A DNA stretch of 13,325 nucleotides, from assembly GCA_001563325.1 (NCBI GenBank), contig LRSK01000213.1, positions 1 to 13,325 of the forward strand. Reading direction: 5' to 3'. Both the position numbers and the translations under genes were made by a program. A model generated the notes under the pieces. The model ran no database searches. It saw only the letters and a program-made list of their open reading frames with translations, and was not told the DNA's origin. The DNA is from Candidatus Thorarchaeota archaeon SMTZ1-83. Lineage in GTDB: Archaea; Asgardarchaeota; Thorarchaeia; Thorarchaeales; Thorarchaeaceae. Shown here in pieces: positions 1 through 7,812 of the stretch; position 1 is the first letter of the stretch, and each line of letters opens with the position of its first letter.

Positions 1-509
1 CCCTTTGGTAGGCTCTCTCCGTAAATGGCCATCTCCGACACCATGAATGCTAGGGATTCCATCGTGCCATGCCAGATTTCTTCACCTATGAGGGGCTCGA
101 GCTTCGGAAGTGCACCGACGCCACTGACCGAGAGCTCAGCCATCGTATCGGGAGCAGGCACCTCTCCTGCTGCAGTTGAGTCGCTAACAGGAGATGTCCC
201 GTCGTCATAGACTAGATCTGGAACCTCATAGTCCGGGCAGACCCCAGAAGTCTGATAGGTTCGTGAGAACTGCATGAGCCTTCCGGCACACTGAGCCACA
301 GCGTGTCTGCTTAGACCTTCTAGCCTGATGTGGCCATAGATCACGCCCACGAATGCTTCAAGATCGAGTTGATGCAATGCCTTCTCTATGATTATCTTCT
401 TACCTCGAACAACTCGACATGACCACTTGTCGCCCATTACTCCAGCCTGGGCGGCATAGCTCGTGTTAGTGATTCCGACGAGAGGTGAGATTGGATAGAA
501 GTCGCTCAA
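1..509 (-). CDS. Unrecognised protein, C-terminus cut by the window edge
   Basis: An open frame of about 169 codons reads leftward from a TTG at 507-509 and runs off the window without a stop. An in-frame TGA lies just upstream, so this TTG is the earliest possible start. A GTGAGG ribosome site sits 7 bases before it, which supports the start. The protein begins MSDFYPISPLVGITNTSYAA and continues with a basic/hydrophobic stretch (GKKIIIEKALHQLDLEAF), then a segment with His and two Cys at about residues 68-95. A Ser/Thr/Ala/Pro-rich acidic segment at about 105-130 looks like a linker. No signal peptide or membrane segment is visible in this part. I do not recognise the family. It lies 80 bases downstream of the GH38 gene in the same direction, so co-transcription is possible. 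The evidence that it is a gene is the long open frame plus the ribosome site. Confidence 0.72.
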   Translation of the reverse strand, partial: MSDFYPISPLVGITNTSYAAQAGVMGDKWSCRVVRGKKIIIEKALHQLDLEAFVGVIYGHIRLEGLSRHAVAQCAGRLMQFSRTYQTSGVCPDYEVPDLVYDDGTSPVSDSTAAGEVPAPDTMAELSVSGVGALPKLEPLIGEEIWHGTMESLAFMVSEMAIYGESLPK

Positions 510-589
510 GAATAGTCCTCACAATCATCTATCAGAGAGCAGGTCATTTCAACCGTTCAAAAGCCTATCTTGAATGTACACTACTCTCC

Positions 590-3091
590 TTATACTCTCA
601 GTTTGACCCTGAGAGTGACGATCGAATGTGCGTCCACAGCGATTGTGACAACCGAACCTTTGAAGCTAAGCTCTCCAATTGATCTTTCACACAGGTCAAT
701 GAGTTCTACTCTCTCGAGCTCCCGGAAGAAGTCCAACTCTGCATTTCCGGGCTTGCCCGAAATATCGTATGCGCGCACTATCAGCTCATCAGCCGAGTTT
801 CCGATTCTATAGCAGGATAGCATCAGATCCATGCCGTCTATCTTTAAGTAGGATTCCTCAGTCTTCAGCCCATCAACTGCGCCACCTCTCTTGTTGCCGA
901 GGGGATAGCCAATGAGAGGTAGACGATGCTCAGCTGCAAAGCGCCATACCTTGGCGTCATTCCATGAGCCTTTGTGGGGTCTGAGTGAAAGCCTGTAGCT
1001 GTGGGGCCCAGTTTCCCGTGCGGTCTTTGATTCCAGTACATCATCGTCTTTGCCGTAAGAGAGATGCTCAACACTCCTCAACAGTGTTGCTTTGAGTGAT
1101 CCGTCCTTGAATTCGAACTCGTGGAGACCGGAAGCGGAGAGACAGAGTCCGTACTCAGGGCCGGCACAGTCGACCCAGTCCAGAGCTGAGAAGAGACCTC
1201 TGCTATCGTCAAGCCATCCCTTTGGTTCGGAGTCCGCTGTACTACGAGATTCGGTCCCGAACTGCGCACCGACGGTGGCGCTTGATGCGTAGACGCTCAG
1301 AGGGAAGTTGACTCTGACCCGCTTGTTTCGTCCTTTGAAATCAAGGTCTGTTTCCAGGTCGATTCTATGGACTCCCTCATAGACGATTACTCGCTGGTGA
1401 CGCCTGGATCCTTTCATCTCACCCTCAATATCAACGACCACTCTGATGGGTCCTCCTTCCCTAAGCGACATCTCGCTAGAGAATCGAAGACTGGAAAGCT
1501 CAGACGTTTCATCCGAGAGTTCAGACTCCGAATGTCGGTAGATATCTCCGATTTCGCTCTCCATTGTGATGTAGTTCCCCGGACTTCTGAGGACCTCCGC
1601 CTGTTCCCGCTTGTCAAAGAACCTCGTAAGTGAACCGTTGAACTCGTCGAATTCCAATACGAAGTCATTTGATTCGACCCAGGTGTCGCCGGTTCGTAAC
1701 GAGGATTCAAACTCGGGAGCTTTCTCTGCCGGAACAACCGAGTAGACTCTATGACCAAGACTGGGCATATCTCGTGCCACAAATGCGATATCGATCGGAC
1801 CTTTGCCTGTACCGTTGTCATTTCTCTGGAAAGGTACACTTCTGCCGCGGGGGTCATGAATCTCAAAGAAAGGACTTTCGATGCTTGAAACATCGACAGG
1901 GATGTTCACTATGTCTGTGCGGGTCCAGGGGAGGGGATTGAACACTACAAAGGAGAAGTGGTCTGATGTCGCAATCGGTGCTGCGGCAGCCGCTCCTAAT
2001 GATGTTTCCAGCAGCGCCTCTGCTTGCTCGATGGCCTGAGCATACCTTCGCTCTGTCAGCAGATATGCCTCATCGCTCAGAGCGCCGCGGATTATGTTGT
2101 GGTCCTGATTGAACAAGAGAATCCTCCAGAGATTCTCAAGGTCTAGGTTTCGACCTGGGTTGCCTGTGATTGCAACGTAGAGCTCGCACAAGTAGAGGAG
2201 GGTCTCGAGAGATCTGTTCATCTGTTTGAGTTTGACTCTCGCGCTCAGTCCACCCGATCTTACTCCCGAGAAGCGCCCGGAGCTAAGCTCCCCAGAGATT
2301 GTCGGCATGGCTGCCTGAATTGCCTTGATTTTATCAGTGAACTCTCGGGGAGTTACGATTGTCATTCTCATGTCAGGGAATACGTCATTCCATTGATTCA
2401 CAATGTCAATCAGATGGGGAAGAGGCGGTACTAGTTCCCCGCCCACAGGGACGAAGACGTTCTTTGAGGAGGCTTTCTCGCCGGTCTCCTCTACTATATG
2501 AAAGAGACTGGAGAATGCCTCACGTAGGTTCTCTGATAACCAAGCAGCACTGTCATACCCCCTTGACAGCCAGACTGCGTTGACTCGACTGCCATCAGGG
2601 CCCTTCCATATGAATTCGGTTGGGGAGTCAAATGGCATGCCACGCCAGAAGTAGTATGAATCAATCCCACATTGTCTCAGAATCTGCGGCATTTGGGCAC
2701 AATGTCCAGATGAGTCAACAGCCCAGCCAGTCTTGATGTCAACCCCGAGCTGCTCTCTAAAGAAACGGGTGCCATACAGGAACTGCCGAACAATAGACTC
2801 TCCGTCAGGAATTACCAAATCGGGCATGACGTAGGTGCCGCCCACAATTTCGATTCTGCCTTCGAGGACCCTTTGATGGAGTGCGTCCCAATAGTTGGGA
2901 AAGAGGCGCTTGAACCCGTCCAACAGAGTCACTTGATCCAGACAGAACTTATGCTGAGGATGAGTCTCGAGATAGTCAAGGATGCTCTTGACATTCCAAG
3001 ATACAATACTGATATTGTGCTCGTAAGTCTGGGTTCTAGAGTTATCGAAATGCAAGAAAGGGCACAGATTGACTATCCAGCGCTGCTCCAT
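590..3091 (-). CDS. Glycoside hydrolase family 38 (alpha-mannosidase-like)
   Basis: This 833-residue protein fits the GH38 layout: N-terminal zinc/catalytic domain, helical middle, long beta-rich C-terminal part. GH38 enzymes hydrolyse alpha-mannosidic linkages using an Asp nucleophile that also binds Zn. Candidate ligands are visible: His14-Phe-Asp16 (the family's H-x-D), Asp126 in GWAVDSSGHCAQMP (nucleophile position) and His331 in QDHNIIRG (usually H-D-I-x-x-G). The motif GTYVMPDLVIPDGES plus IVRQFLYG near residues 85-107 is also typical. The N-terminus starts right at the first motif with no signal peptide, so the protein is probably cytosolic. An in-frame TAG six codons before the ATG fixes that start as the earliest. 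Oddities are the divergent first motif and Asn after His331 where Asp is usual. The substrate is unknown; the enzyme may process mannosides or surface/N-glycan fragments. It lies 142 bases after cdc48, so a separate promoter is possible. Confidence 0.88.
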   Translation of the reverse strand: MEQRWIVNLCPFLHFDNSRTQTYEHNISIVSWNVKSILDYLETHPQHKFCLDQVTLLDGFKRLFPNYWDALHQRVLEGRIEIVGGTYVMPDLVIPDGESIVRQFLYGTRFFREQLGVDIKTGWAVDSSGHCAQMPQILRQCGIDSYYFWRGMPFDSPTEFIWKGPDGSRVNAVWLSRGYDSAAWLSENLREAFSSLFHIVEETGEKASSKNVFVPVGGELVPPLPHLIDIVNQWNDVFPDMRMTIVTPREFTDKIKAIQAAMPTISGELSSGRFSGVRSGGLSARVKLKQMNRSLETLLYLCELYVAITGNPGRNLDLENLWRILLFNQDHNIIRGALSDEAYLLTERRYAQAIEQAEALLETSLGAAAAAPIATSDHFSFVVFNPLPWTRTDIVNIPVDVSSIESPFFEIHDPRGRSVPFQRNDNGTGKGPIDIAFVARDMPSLGHRVYSVVPAEKAPEFESSLRTGDTWVESNDFVLEFDEFNGSLTRFFDKREQAEVLRSPGNYITMESEIGDIYRHSESELSDETSELSSLRFSSEMSLREGGPIRVVVDIEGEMKGSRRHQRVIVYEGVHRIDLETDLDFKGRNKRVRVNFPLSVYASSATVGAQFGTESRSTADSEPKGWLDDSRGLFSALDWVDCAGPEYGLCLSASGLHEFEFKDGSLKATLLRSVEHLSYGKDDDVLESKTARETGPHSYRLSLRPHKGSWNDAKVWRFAAEHRLPLIGYPLGNKRGGAVDGLKTEESYLKIDGMDLMLSCYRIGNSADELIVRAYDISGKPGNAELDFFRELERVELIDLCERSIGELSFKGSVVTIAVDAHSIVTLRVKLRV

Positions 3092-3150
3092 AGCAAGCCA
3101 ACATCCCTATGACGAATACGGGTTGACAAATGGATGGTGCAGTATGGTCC

Positions 3151-3156
3151 TTAAAG
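3151..3156 (-). promoter_or_regulatory. Weak candidate TATA element for the GH38 gene
   Basis: On the minus strand the sequence reads CTCTTTAAGGACC, with a TTTAAG-like core about 60 bases before the GH38 ATG. Initiation about 26 bases downstream would give a leader of roughly 35 bases. It is a weak match, and read-through from cdc48 is an alternative. Confidence 0.25.
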
Positions 3157-3193
3157 AGATTCCTTGTGCTCGGGAGAGGATAGAGAGAGCCCC

Positions 3194-3217
3194 CCATCTG
3201 AAGACGAATGCAGATGG
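3194..3217 (-). other. Hairpin just after the cdc48 stop
   Basis: A perfect 7-base inverted repeat (CCATCTG / CAGATGG) flanks a 10-base loop, beginning 16 bases after the cdc48 stop on the minus strand. The sequence that follows in the transcript is pyrimidine-rich (GGGGGGCTCTCTCTATCCTCTCC) but lacks a long U-tract. It could be a 3'-end or processing element. Archaeal terminators usually need U-tracts rather than stems, so I do not call it a terminator. Confidence 0.35.
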
Positions 3218-3233
3218 CCTCTTGATGCCTAAG

Positions 3234-5459
3234 CTAGACGTAGAGATCAGGCCGAGTCTTCCTTTCCGGTTCGATTTGACGACCTTCAAGTGCCGCAGAG
3301 AGCTTCTCATAGTATTCCAGCACTTTGGGTGTTAGAGTTGGCCGGACTTCTTTGAGTGCCTCATCAAAGTGCTTCATCTCAACCTTCCTTGCTTTCATCA
3401 CAATCTTCTCGGGGGTTGAGCCTTCCGTGATGGCATTCATGACCGCAGTCCTCACTAGCCCTTCAATATCAGCGCCTGAGAAGTTCTCGGTCTTGGCTGC
3501 CAGCGTATCTAGGTCAAGGTCCTCAGACCCAGGGATGCCCTTTGCTGTAGTGTGAACCGCAAGTATCTCCTTCCTCGCGTCCAGGTCCGGTGCCGGCACA
3601 TTAAGCAGAATGTCAAACCTACCTGGCCGCAGCATTGCAGGATCCATTATGTCTGGACGATTCGTAGCCCCAATCACTAGCACATTCTGCAATGTCTGGA
3701 GCCCATCAACCTCGGCCAGGAACTGGTTCACAATCCTCTGCGTCACTCCGGTCTCATCTTGTTGGCCCCGAACACTCAATAATGCGTCAATCTCATCAAA
3801 GAAGATGACACAAGGAGCTACTTGGCGTGCCTTCTTGAAAATCTCTCTCACTGCCCTCTCCGATTCTCCAACATACTTGTTGAACATCTCGGGTCCTTTG
3901 ATGGAGATGAAGTTCGCTTCGCTGGTTGTGGCAATGGCCTTTGCAAGCAGAGTCTTCCCGGTACCTGGAGGACCATAGAGGAGTATCCCTTTCGGCGTCC
4001 TGATTTTCATTTCTTCGAATACATCAGGATGGCGGAGCGGTCCCTCGACCGACTCCCACAACGCTCTCTTGGCCTTCTGAAGACCTCCGATGTCGTCCCA
4101 TTGCACATTGGGTCTCTCCACCAATACCTCTCTCAGCGCCGATGGCGATATCCCGGACAGCGCAGTTTCGAAGTCATTCTGGGTGACAAAGAGGTCTTGG
4201 AGAACGTCAGGAGGAATGTCGCCGGTGTCCGGATCTACATGCGGCAATGCTCTTCTGAGCGCTTCCATTGCAGCCTCTCTCGCAAGAGCTGCAAGGTCAG
4301 CACCAACAAATCCATGTGTTACTGCAGCCAGTTTTTCAATGTCCATACCTTCTTCCAAAGGCATAGATCGGGTATGGATTTGGAGTATTTCCAGTCGGCC
4401 TTGCCGGTCAGGCACGCCAATCTCGATTTCTCTGTCAAATCTACCGGGTCTTCTTAGTGCTTCGTCGACATCGTCAACGCGATTGGTGGCGCCGATGACT
4501 ATTACTTGGCCTCTACCTGCAAGCCCATCCATCAATGCCAATAGCTGAGCAACTACTCTTCGTTCCACCTCACCAGTCACATCAGCACGTTTTGGAGCAA
4601 TGCTGTCCAACTCATCGATGAAGATGATGCTCGGCGCGTTCTTCTCAGCTTCTTCAAATGCCTCTCTCAGCTTCTGTTCCGACTCTCCATAGAACTTGGA
4701 CATGATTTCGGGGCCGTTGATGGTCTTGAAATTGGCCCCAGACTCATTTGCTACTGCCTTTGCTATGAGTGTCTTTCCTGTCCCGGGAGGTCCGTGGAGC
4801 AGCACTCCTTTTGGAGGTGTAATCCCTAGCCTCCTGAAGAGCTCAGGCGATTTCATCGGGAGCTCTACCATCTCTCTAATCTTCTGGATTTCCTTGCCCA
4901 GCCCACCGATATCTTCGTAGGTAATCTGTGGAACTGTAACTTCTTCTGGCTTAGCTGGCCTGGTCAGTACTTCCAGCTTCGTTTCTGATGTGATTTTCAC
5001 GTGCTTGCCGGGTCCTACTGAAGTGGCAGTGAATTGAAGGCCCTGCCCAATGGAAGCTATTAGTATAATATCACCACGCGTCACTGGCCGATTCATTATC
5101 TGCTGTTTGATATAGTCCTCAAAACCTGGCTGAAATCTAACAGGTTGGCTGGGAGCAAGTACAACTCTCGTTGCTTCAGGTACGTTGACGGTTGCGACTT
5201 CCACCATTTCTCCCAGTTTGACTCCTGCATTGGATCTGATGAAACCATCCATCCTGACCATGTCAAGGATCTCGTCCTCTTTTAGGCTGGGCCAGCAGAC
5301 AGCCACTGTTTCTTTTGCGCCTCTGAGCAACACATAATCCCCGGATCTCACGCCCAAGTGGTTTCGGACGTCTGTGTTCAATCTGACAATCCCGCGACCC
5401 TGATCCTTAGGCATGGCCGCTGCAACTTTCAGACGTATGGAAGTGTCCGCTTCTGACAT
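3234..5459 (-). CDS. cdc48: Cdc48/VCP-family AAA+ ATPase (unfoldase)
   Basis: This 741-residue protein has the full archaeal Cdc48 (VAT/p97) layout. The N domain is a double-psi barrel plus second subdomain (about 5-180). D1 has Walker A GPPGTGKT at 223-230 and Walker B IIFIDE near 278-283. D2 has Walker A at 496-503 and Walker B IFFDE near 552-556. Both modules carry the arginine-finger region (RRPGRFD, LRPGRFD) and sensor-1 GATNR. The family forms hexamers that unfold proteins and extract them from complexes or membranes using ATP. The last residues are DLYV; Leu-Tyr-Val fits the HbYX motif that docks ATPase rings onto the 20S proteasome. Neither ATPase module has lost a key motif. The gene starts 15 bases after the Hsp20 stop on the same strand, so the two are probably one operon. 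The length is normal for the family. Confidence 0.97.
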   Translation of the reverse strand: MSEADTSIRLKVAAAMPKDQGRGIVRLNTDVRNHLGVRSGDYVLLRGAKETVAVCWPSLKEDEILDMVRMDGFIRSNAGVKLGEMVEVATVNVPEATRVVLAPSQPVRFQPGFEDYIKQQIMNRPVTRGDIILIASIGQGLQFTATSVGPGKHVKITSETKLEVLTRPAKPEEVTVPQITYEDIGGLGKEIQKIREMVELPMKSPELFRRLGITPPKGVLLHGPPGTGKTLIAKAVANESGANFKTINGPEIMSKFYGESEQKLREAFEEAEKNAPSIIFIDELDSIAPKRADVTGEVERRVVAQLLALMDGLAGRGQVIVIGATNRVDDVDEALRRPGRFDREIEIGVPDRQGRLEILQIHTRSMPLEEGMDIEKLAAVTHGFVGADLAALAREAAMEALRRALPHVDPDTGDIPPDVLQDLFVTQNDFETALSGISPSALREVLVERPNVQWDDIGGLQKAKRALWESVEGPLRHPDVFEEMKIRTPKGILLYGPPGTGKTLLAKAIATTSEANFISIKGPEMFNKYVGESERAVREIFKKARQVAPCVIFFDEIDALLSVRGQQDETGVTQRIVNQFLAEVDGLQTLQNVLVIGATNRPDIMDPAMLRPGRFDILLNVPAPDLDARKEILAVHTTAKGIPGSEDLDLDTLAAKTENFSGADIEGLVRTAVMNAITEGSTPEKIVMKARKVEMKHFDEALKEVRPTLTPKVLEYYEKLSAALEGRQIEPERKTRPDLYV

Positions 5460-5474
5460 TTTCTCTTCACCAAC

Positions 5475-5897
5475 TCACTCGTTCCTCAATACTCTCTCTT
5501 CGTTCGTTATAGAGCTTCTCTCATCTGCCTTCACAAGCTTGACTTCAGCAACTCCATTTCGGCAGGAAACCACTGATTCATCCGGATCGATTTGGAAGTG
5601 GGTTTCATGCTCAGTCGTGCTTGAGCCAAGGTTGAGAGTTGCTTTGCTACCGGACACTTTGACTGTGATGTCGTCGTTTGCGCATCCACCTATGACGAGG
5701 ATTACTAGGTCATCCAAGTCAATCCTCTCAATGTGGGGGCCCTCATATGTAAGGTCCATCTCCGATTCGTGAAGGTCTTCTGCTTGATTTTCCCAGAATC
5801 CCCCAATCCTGTTGCCGCCGTCTGGCATTCCAAATGTTCCAAAGAATTGCTCCATCATCTTGCGGAATATCTTCTGAAACTCATCATCATCAATCAT
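5475..5897 (-). CDS. Hsp20/alpha-crystallin small heat-shock protein
   Basis: This 140-residue protein has the small heat-shock protein layout. A short Phe/Met-rich N-terminal arm (FQKIFRKMMEQFFGTFGM, residues 7-24) is followed by a Gly/Asn/Asp hinge. A beta-rich alpha-crystallin-like domain covers about 48-125, with the characteristic C-terminal strand NGVAEVKLVK. Such proteins are ATP-independent holdases that keep unfolding clients soluble. The match is divergent: the usual A-x-x-x-n-G-V-L signature is only partial, and I see no clear I-x-I tail motif. The ATG is preceded by GGGAGGAAT with 9 bases between, a good ribosome site. The gene leads directly into cdc48 (15-base gap), which suggests that bound clients are handed to the unfoldase. 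It is divergent from the AN1-S2P protease gene and may share its regulatory region. Confidence 0.85.
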   Translation of the reverse strand: MIDDDEFQKIFRKMMEQFFGTFGMPDGGNRIGGFWENQAEDLHESEMDLTYEGPHIERIDLDDLVILVIGGCANDDITVKVSGSKATLNLGSSTTEHETHFQIDPDESVVSCRNGVAEVKLVKADERSSITNEERVLRNE

Positions 5898-5906
5898 TCA
5901 GTATGA

Positions 5907-5915
5907 TTCCTCCCG
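5907..5915 (-). promoter_or_regulatory. Ribosome binding site of the Hsp20 gene
   Basis: GGGAGGAAT on the minus strand lies 9 bases before the ATG ending at 5897. It supports this start over later in-frame Met codons. Confidence 0.6.
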
Positions 5916-6014
5916 CTTACATGCCCCCAGATAATGGTCATGCCCACAATGTTGCTGACCTACATGACAGTCTCTATCTGGGTACCAAGCGTTTCTGGAA
6001 CAATTCCCGTTTTT

Positions 6015-6036
6015 CAATATATTAACCTTTGTTAAT
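6015..6036. promoter_or_regulatory. Bidirectional TATA-like element overlapping a palindrome
   Basis: The only strongly AT-rich stretch in the space between the divergent Hsp20 and AN1-S2P genes reads CAATATATTAACCTTTGTTAAT. The core AATATATT is self-complementary and can serve as a TATA box in either direction. Its right half overlaps a perfect inverted repeat, ATTAAC-CTTT-GTTAAT (6021-6036). Initiation about 26 bases away on each side would give leaders of roughly 90-95 bases to the proposed starts. A repressor on the palindrome could occlude TBP or the transcription start. This arrangement is inferred from sequence only. Confidence 0.45.
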
Positions 6037-6136
6037 CTGCAGACGCTCGGTGGCTCTTCTACATGCTTGCTACCTTACGAATATCCTTAAGAAAGACAAA
6101 AGGGGCATGAAACACCATAGTGAAGGGGCGAAACAG

Positions 6137-7030
6137 ATGGGTAACTGTTCTCTATGCGGTCAGGAAGACCTTACGTTTACCTGCCCATATTGCATGGGAG
6201 TATTTTGCACGGAACATCGTCTTCCAGAGAGTCATGGTTGCGCAGGTATGCAAAGAGCAAAAGACGAGGCCCGGAGGAAAATAGCCGATTCGTTTGCTGG
6301 GCAATACGAGGCTGACGACGAGGAATATGACAGGGACATCATCGGAAGGCGGAGGCTCCCAAAGAAGCGAGAAGTCACCAAGCGAAGATTCACGAGGTCG
6401 GAAGTGAGAGACCTCGGAATCGCCACAGTCATAATAATGTTGGTAGCGTTCTCTATGCTTGGAGGTATAGGAAGGGGGATTATCTTCGCTATCGCTGCTT
6501 TGCCAGGCTGGATCTTCTCACCTTTCTGGTGGTTCCTGCCAGCAATACTTGTCGTCTTCTGGTGTTCATTCATGGTCCACGAAATGGCTCACAAGTTTGT
6601 GTCTCAAAGATACGGAATGACTTCAGAGTTCAGAATGACCCCACAGGGTTACTACCTATCAGCGGTAGCGATTCTCTTTGGTATCCCCATCTTCGGCACT
6701 GGAACAATGATGACAGGTGGCGTTCGTAGCATGGACGACTTCGCAAAGTCAAGCCTGGCAGGTCCGGTCAGCAACTTGGTCATTGCGGGATTTCTTGTAG
6801 CAATTGCGGAGATCATTATTGCTACTGGCGGTTCTCTAATTGGACCGCTTGGTTTTCTGCTATCTTACGGGACAATCTTGAACGCCCTCCTTGGTCTGTT
6901 CAATATGATTCCCTTCAGAGGTTTTGATGGCGGTACAGTATACAGATGGGATAAGCGAGTTTGGGTAGTTGTAACAGCTTCTCTTTTCGTTCTACTCCTG
7001 ATTGGGTATTTTGGCTTCCCCCTCCTTTGA
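6137..7030 (+). CDS. AN1 zinc finger fused to site-2-protease-type (M50) membrane protease
   Basis: From the ATG at 6137 the protein has 297 residues. Residues 4-35 form an AN1-type finger with all eight ligands: C4, C7, C16, C19, C24, H27, H33, C35. A charged linker (about 36-90) follows, then about five or six membrane segments. The peptidase motifs are HEMAH at 148-152 (Zn-binding, catalytic Glu149), AGPVSNL at 208-214 and NMIPFRGFDGG at 256-266 (third Zn ligand Asp264). These mark intramembrane S2P/M50 proteases; no PDZ domain is present. The finger comes before any membrane segment, so it is probably cytosolic. In eukaryotes AN1 proteins bind Cdc48/p97 or the proteasome, so proximity to cdc48 suggests substrate hand-over. 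The frame extends upstream to a TTG at 6029 and an ATG at 6107. I prefer 6137 because the finger begins there and AAGGGGCG lies 7 bases upstream. Confidence 0.9.
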   Translation: MGNCSLCGQEDLTFTCPYCMGVFCTEHRLPESHGCAGMQRAKDEARRKIADSFAGQYEADDEEYDRDIIGRRRLPKKREVTKRRFTRSEVRDLGIATVIIMLVAFSMLGGIGRGIIFAIAALPGWIFSPFWWFLPAILVVFWCSFMVHEMAHKFVSQRYGMTSEFRMTPQGYYLSAVAILFGIPIFGTGTMMTGGVRSMDDFAKSSLAGPVSNLVIAGFLVAIAEIIIATGGSLIGPLGFLLSYGTILNALLGLFNMIPFRGFDGGTVYRWDKRVWVVVTASLFVLLLIGYFGFPLL

Positions 7031-7065
7031 GTAGCCATACCTGCGGAGTCTAAACACGTGAAAGT

Positions 7066-7073
7066 GATATAAG
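7066..7073 (+). promoter_or_regulatory. Candidate TATA box for the coiled-coil/winged-helix gene
   Basis: GATATAAG follows a purine-rich stretch (GTGAAAGT) that could act as BRE. Initiation about 26 bases on would fall near 7095, at the front edge of the ribosome site, giving a short leader of about a dozen bases. Confidence 0.45.
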
Positions 7074-7094
7074 ACTGCACATCACAGGACATCT

Positions 7095-7102
7095 AGGTGG
7101 AG
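7095..7102 (+). promoter_or_regulatory. Ribosome binding site of the coiled-coil/winged-helix gene
   Basis: AGGTGGAG lies 5 bases before the ATG at 7108, a strong match to the archaeal anti-Shine-Dalgarno. It fixes this start. Confidence 0.65.
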
Positions 7103-7107
7103 CGTTC

Positions 7108-7764
7108 ATGTCTGTGGATAAGGAGAAGACACTAGAACAGATTGATAGTCTCAAACAGACAGTAGCTGAAATCCTTGACGAGATTGATAGACTGTCTGGA
7201 GAAATCGATAGTCAGTCCAGCGAGGCTGAGCAGCTTCGCGCCGAAAAGCGTGAAGCAGAAGAGAAGATTTGGGCTGCCGAGGAGAAAGCTCAGAAAGCAG
7301 AGAGTGAACTGGAATCTCTCGGTGAACAGATGAAGACTGCAGAGGCAGAGATTGAAGCGTTGAAGAGTGACACTGCCAAGGATGAGCAGATTGAAACCCT
7401 TAGAAGGGAACGAGATGAGCTTCAAGCTGAGATGGACGAGATAACAGGGAAGCTAGAACGAGTGTCGGAGCTGTACAGGGAAACAGCGGCAGAGAAGGAG
7501 AAACTCGAAGAGAAGGTCGATGTAAGTGACCTGCTGGCAATATACATAGTCCTGATTGAGAATATATTCGGAGGAAAGCCACATGCCCGTGTCCTGTATA
7601 CCCTGCACAACACAAAGACAGCAATCACTAGGAAGAATATTGAGTCAAGTACCGGGATAATGCCAACGGCTGTAATCAAAGCGATACACGACCTCCGAAA
7701 TGCAGACCTTGTTTCTTACGATGAAGAGAGCCAAGAAGTCAAGCTGATAAAGGAGATAATGTGA
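7108..7764 (+). CDS. Coiled-coil protein with C-terminal winged-helix-like domain
   Basis: This 218-residue protein has two visible parts. Residues about 2-143 are a nearly uninterrupted coiled coil: Glu/Lys/Gln/Ala-rich heptads with regular Leu/Ile and no Pro or aromatic clusters. Residues about 147-218 look like a winged helix: a helical stretch SDLLAIYIVLIENIF, then HARVLYTLHNTKTAITRKNI, a recognition-helix-like segment (SSTGIMPTAVIKAIHDLRNADLV) and a two-strand wing (SYDEESQEVKLIKEIM). The segment around TRKNIESSTG resembles the helix-turn-helix of archaeal MarR/ArsR-like regulators. No membrane segment is present. The coil suggests dimerisation or a spacer linking a DNA-binding or protein-docking head to a partner. 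It has its own promoter and ribosome site and may be co-transcribed with the nuclease-like gene 48 bases downstream. I know no named family with this layout; function is unknown. Confidence 0.82.
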   Translation: MSVDKEKTLEQIDSLKQTVAEILDEIDRLSGEIDSQSSEAEQLRAEKREAEEKIWAAEEKAQKAESELESLGEQMKTAEAEIEALKSDTAKDEQIETLRRERDELQAEMDEITGKLERVSELYRETAAEKEKLEEKVDVSDLLAIYIVLIENIFGGKPHARVLYTLHNTKTAITRKNIESSTGIMPTAVIKAIHDLRNADLVSYDEESQEVKLIKEIM

Positions 7765-7812
7765 GATCAGCCAACCCCTTAGTTCCCGGGACATACGAGC
7801 GAGCGTGAACCT

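Larger units (their letters stand above)
3092..3233. other. Intergenic space between cdc48 and the GH38 gene
   Basis: These 142 bases hold the hairpin after the cdc48 stop and a weak minus-strand TATA-like element. Short open frames on both strands here have no ribosome site or recognisable domain, so I see no gene. Confidence 0.5.

Noticed and set aside
556..574. TTCAA...TTGAA inverted repeat after the GH38 stop
   Set aside because: Five-base arms around a nine-base loop are easily found by chance, and no U-tract follows.
1414..1893. Minus-strand open frame of about 159 codons inside the GH38 gene
   Set aside because: It is an alternate frame of a clearly coding gene on the same strand with no independent signal.
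3822..4457. Long plus-strand open frame of about 211 codons antisense to cdc48
   Set aside because: It lies wholly opposite the conserved Walker and arginine-finger regions of cdc48, has no ribosome site and encodes no recognisable domain.
6029..6136. N-terminal extension of the AN1-S2P protein from a TTG at 6029
   Set aside because: The TTG lies inside the palindrome/TATA element, has no ribosome site, and the extra 36 residues look like translated leader. The AN1 finger begins directly after the ATG at 6137.
6100..6136. Imperfect direct repeat AAGGGGC(AT)GAAACA before the AN1-S2P start
   Set aside because: Two short copies only. They probably reflect purine-rich ribosome-site-like sequence at two candidate starts rather than an operator.
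7132..7425. Minus-strand open frame opposite the coiled-coil gene, Leu/Phe-rich
   Set aside because: The Leu/Phe richness is the expected antisense reading of Lys/Glu heptad codons.
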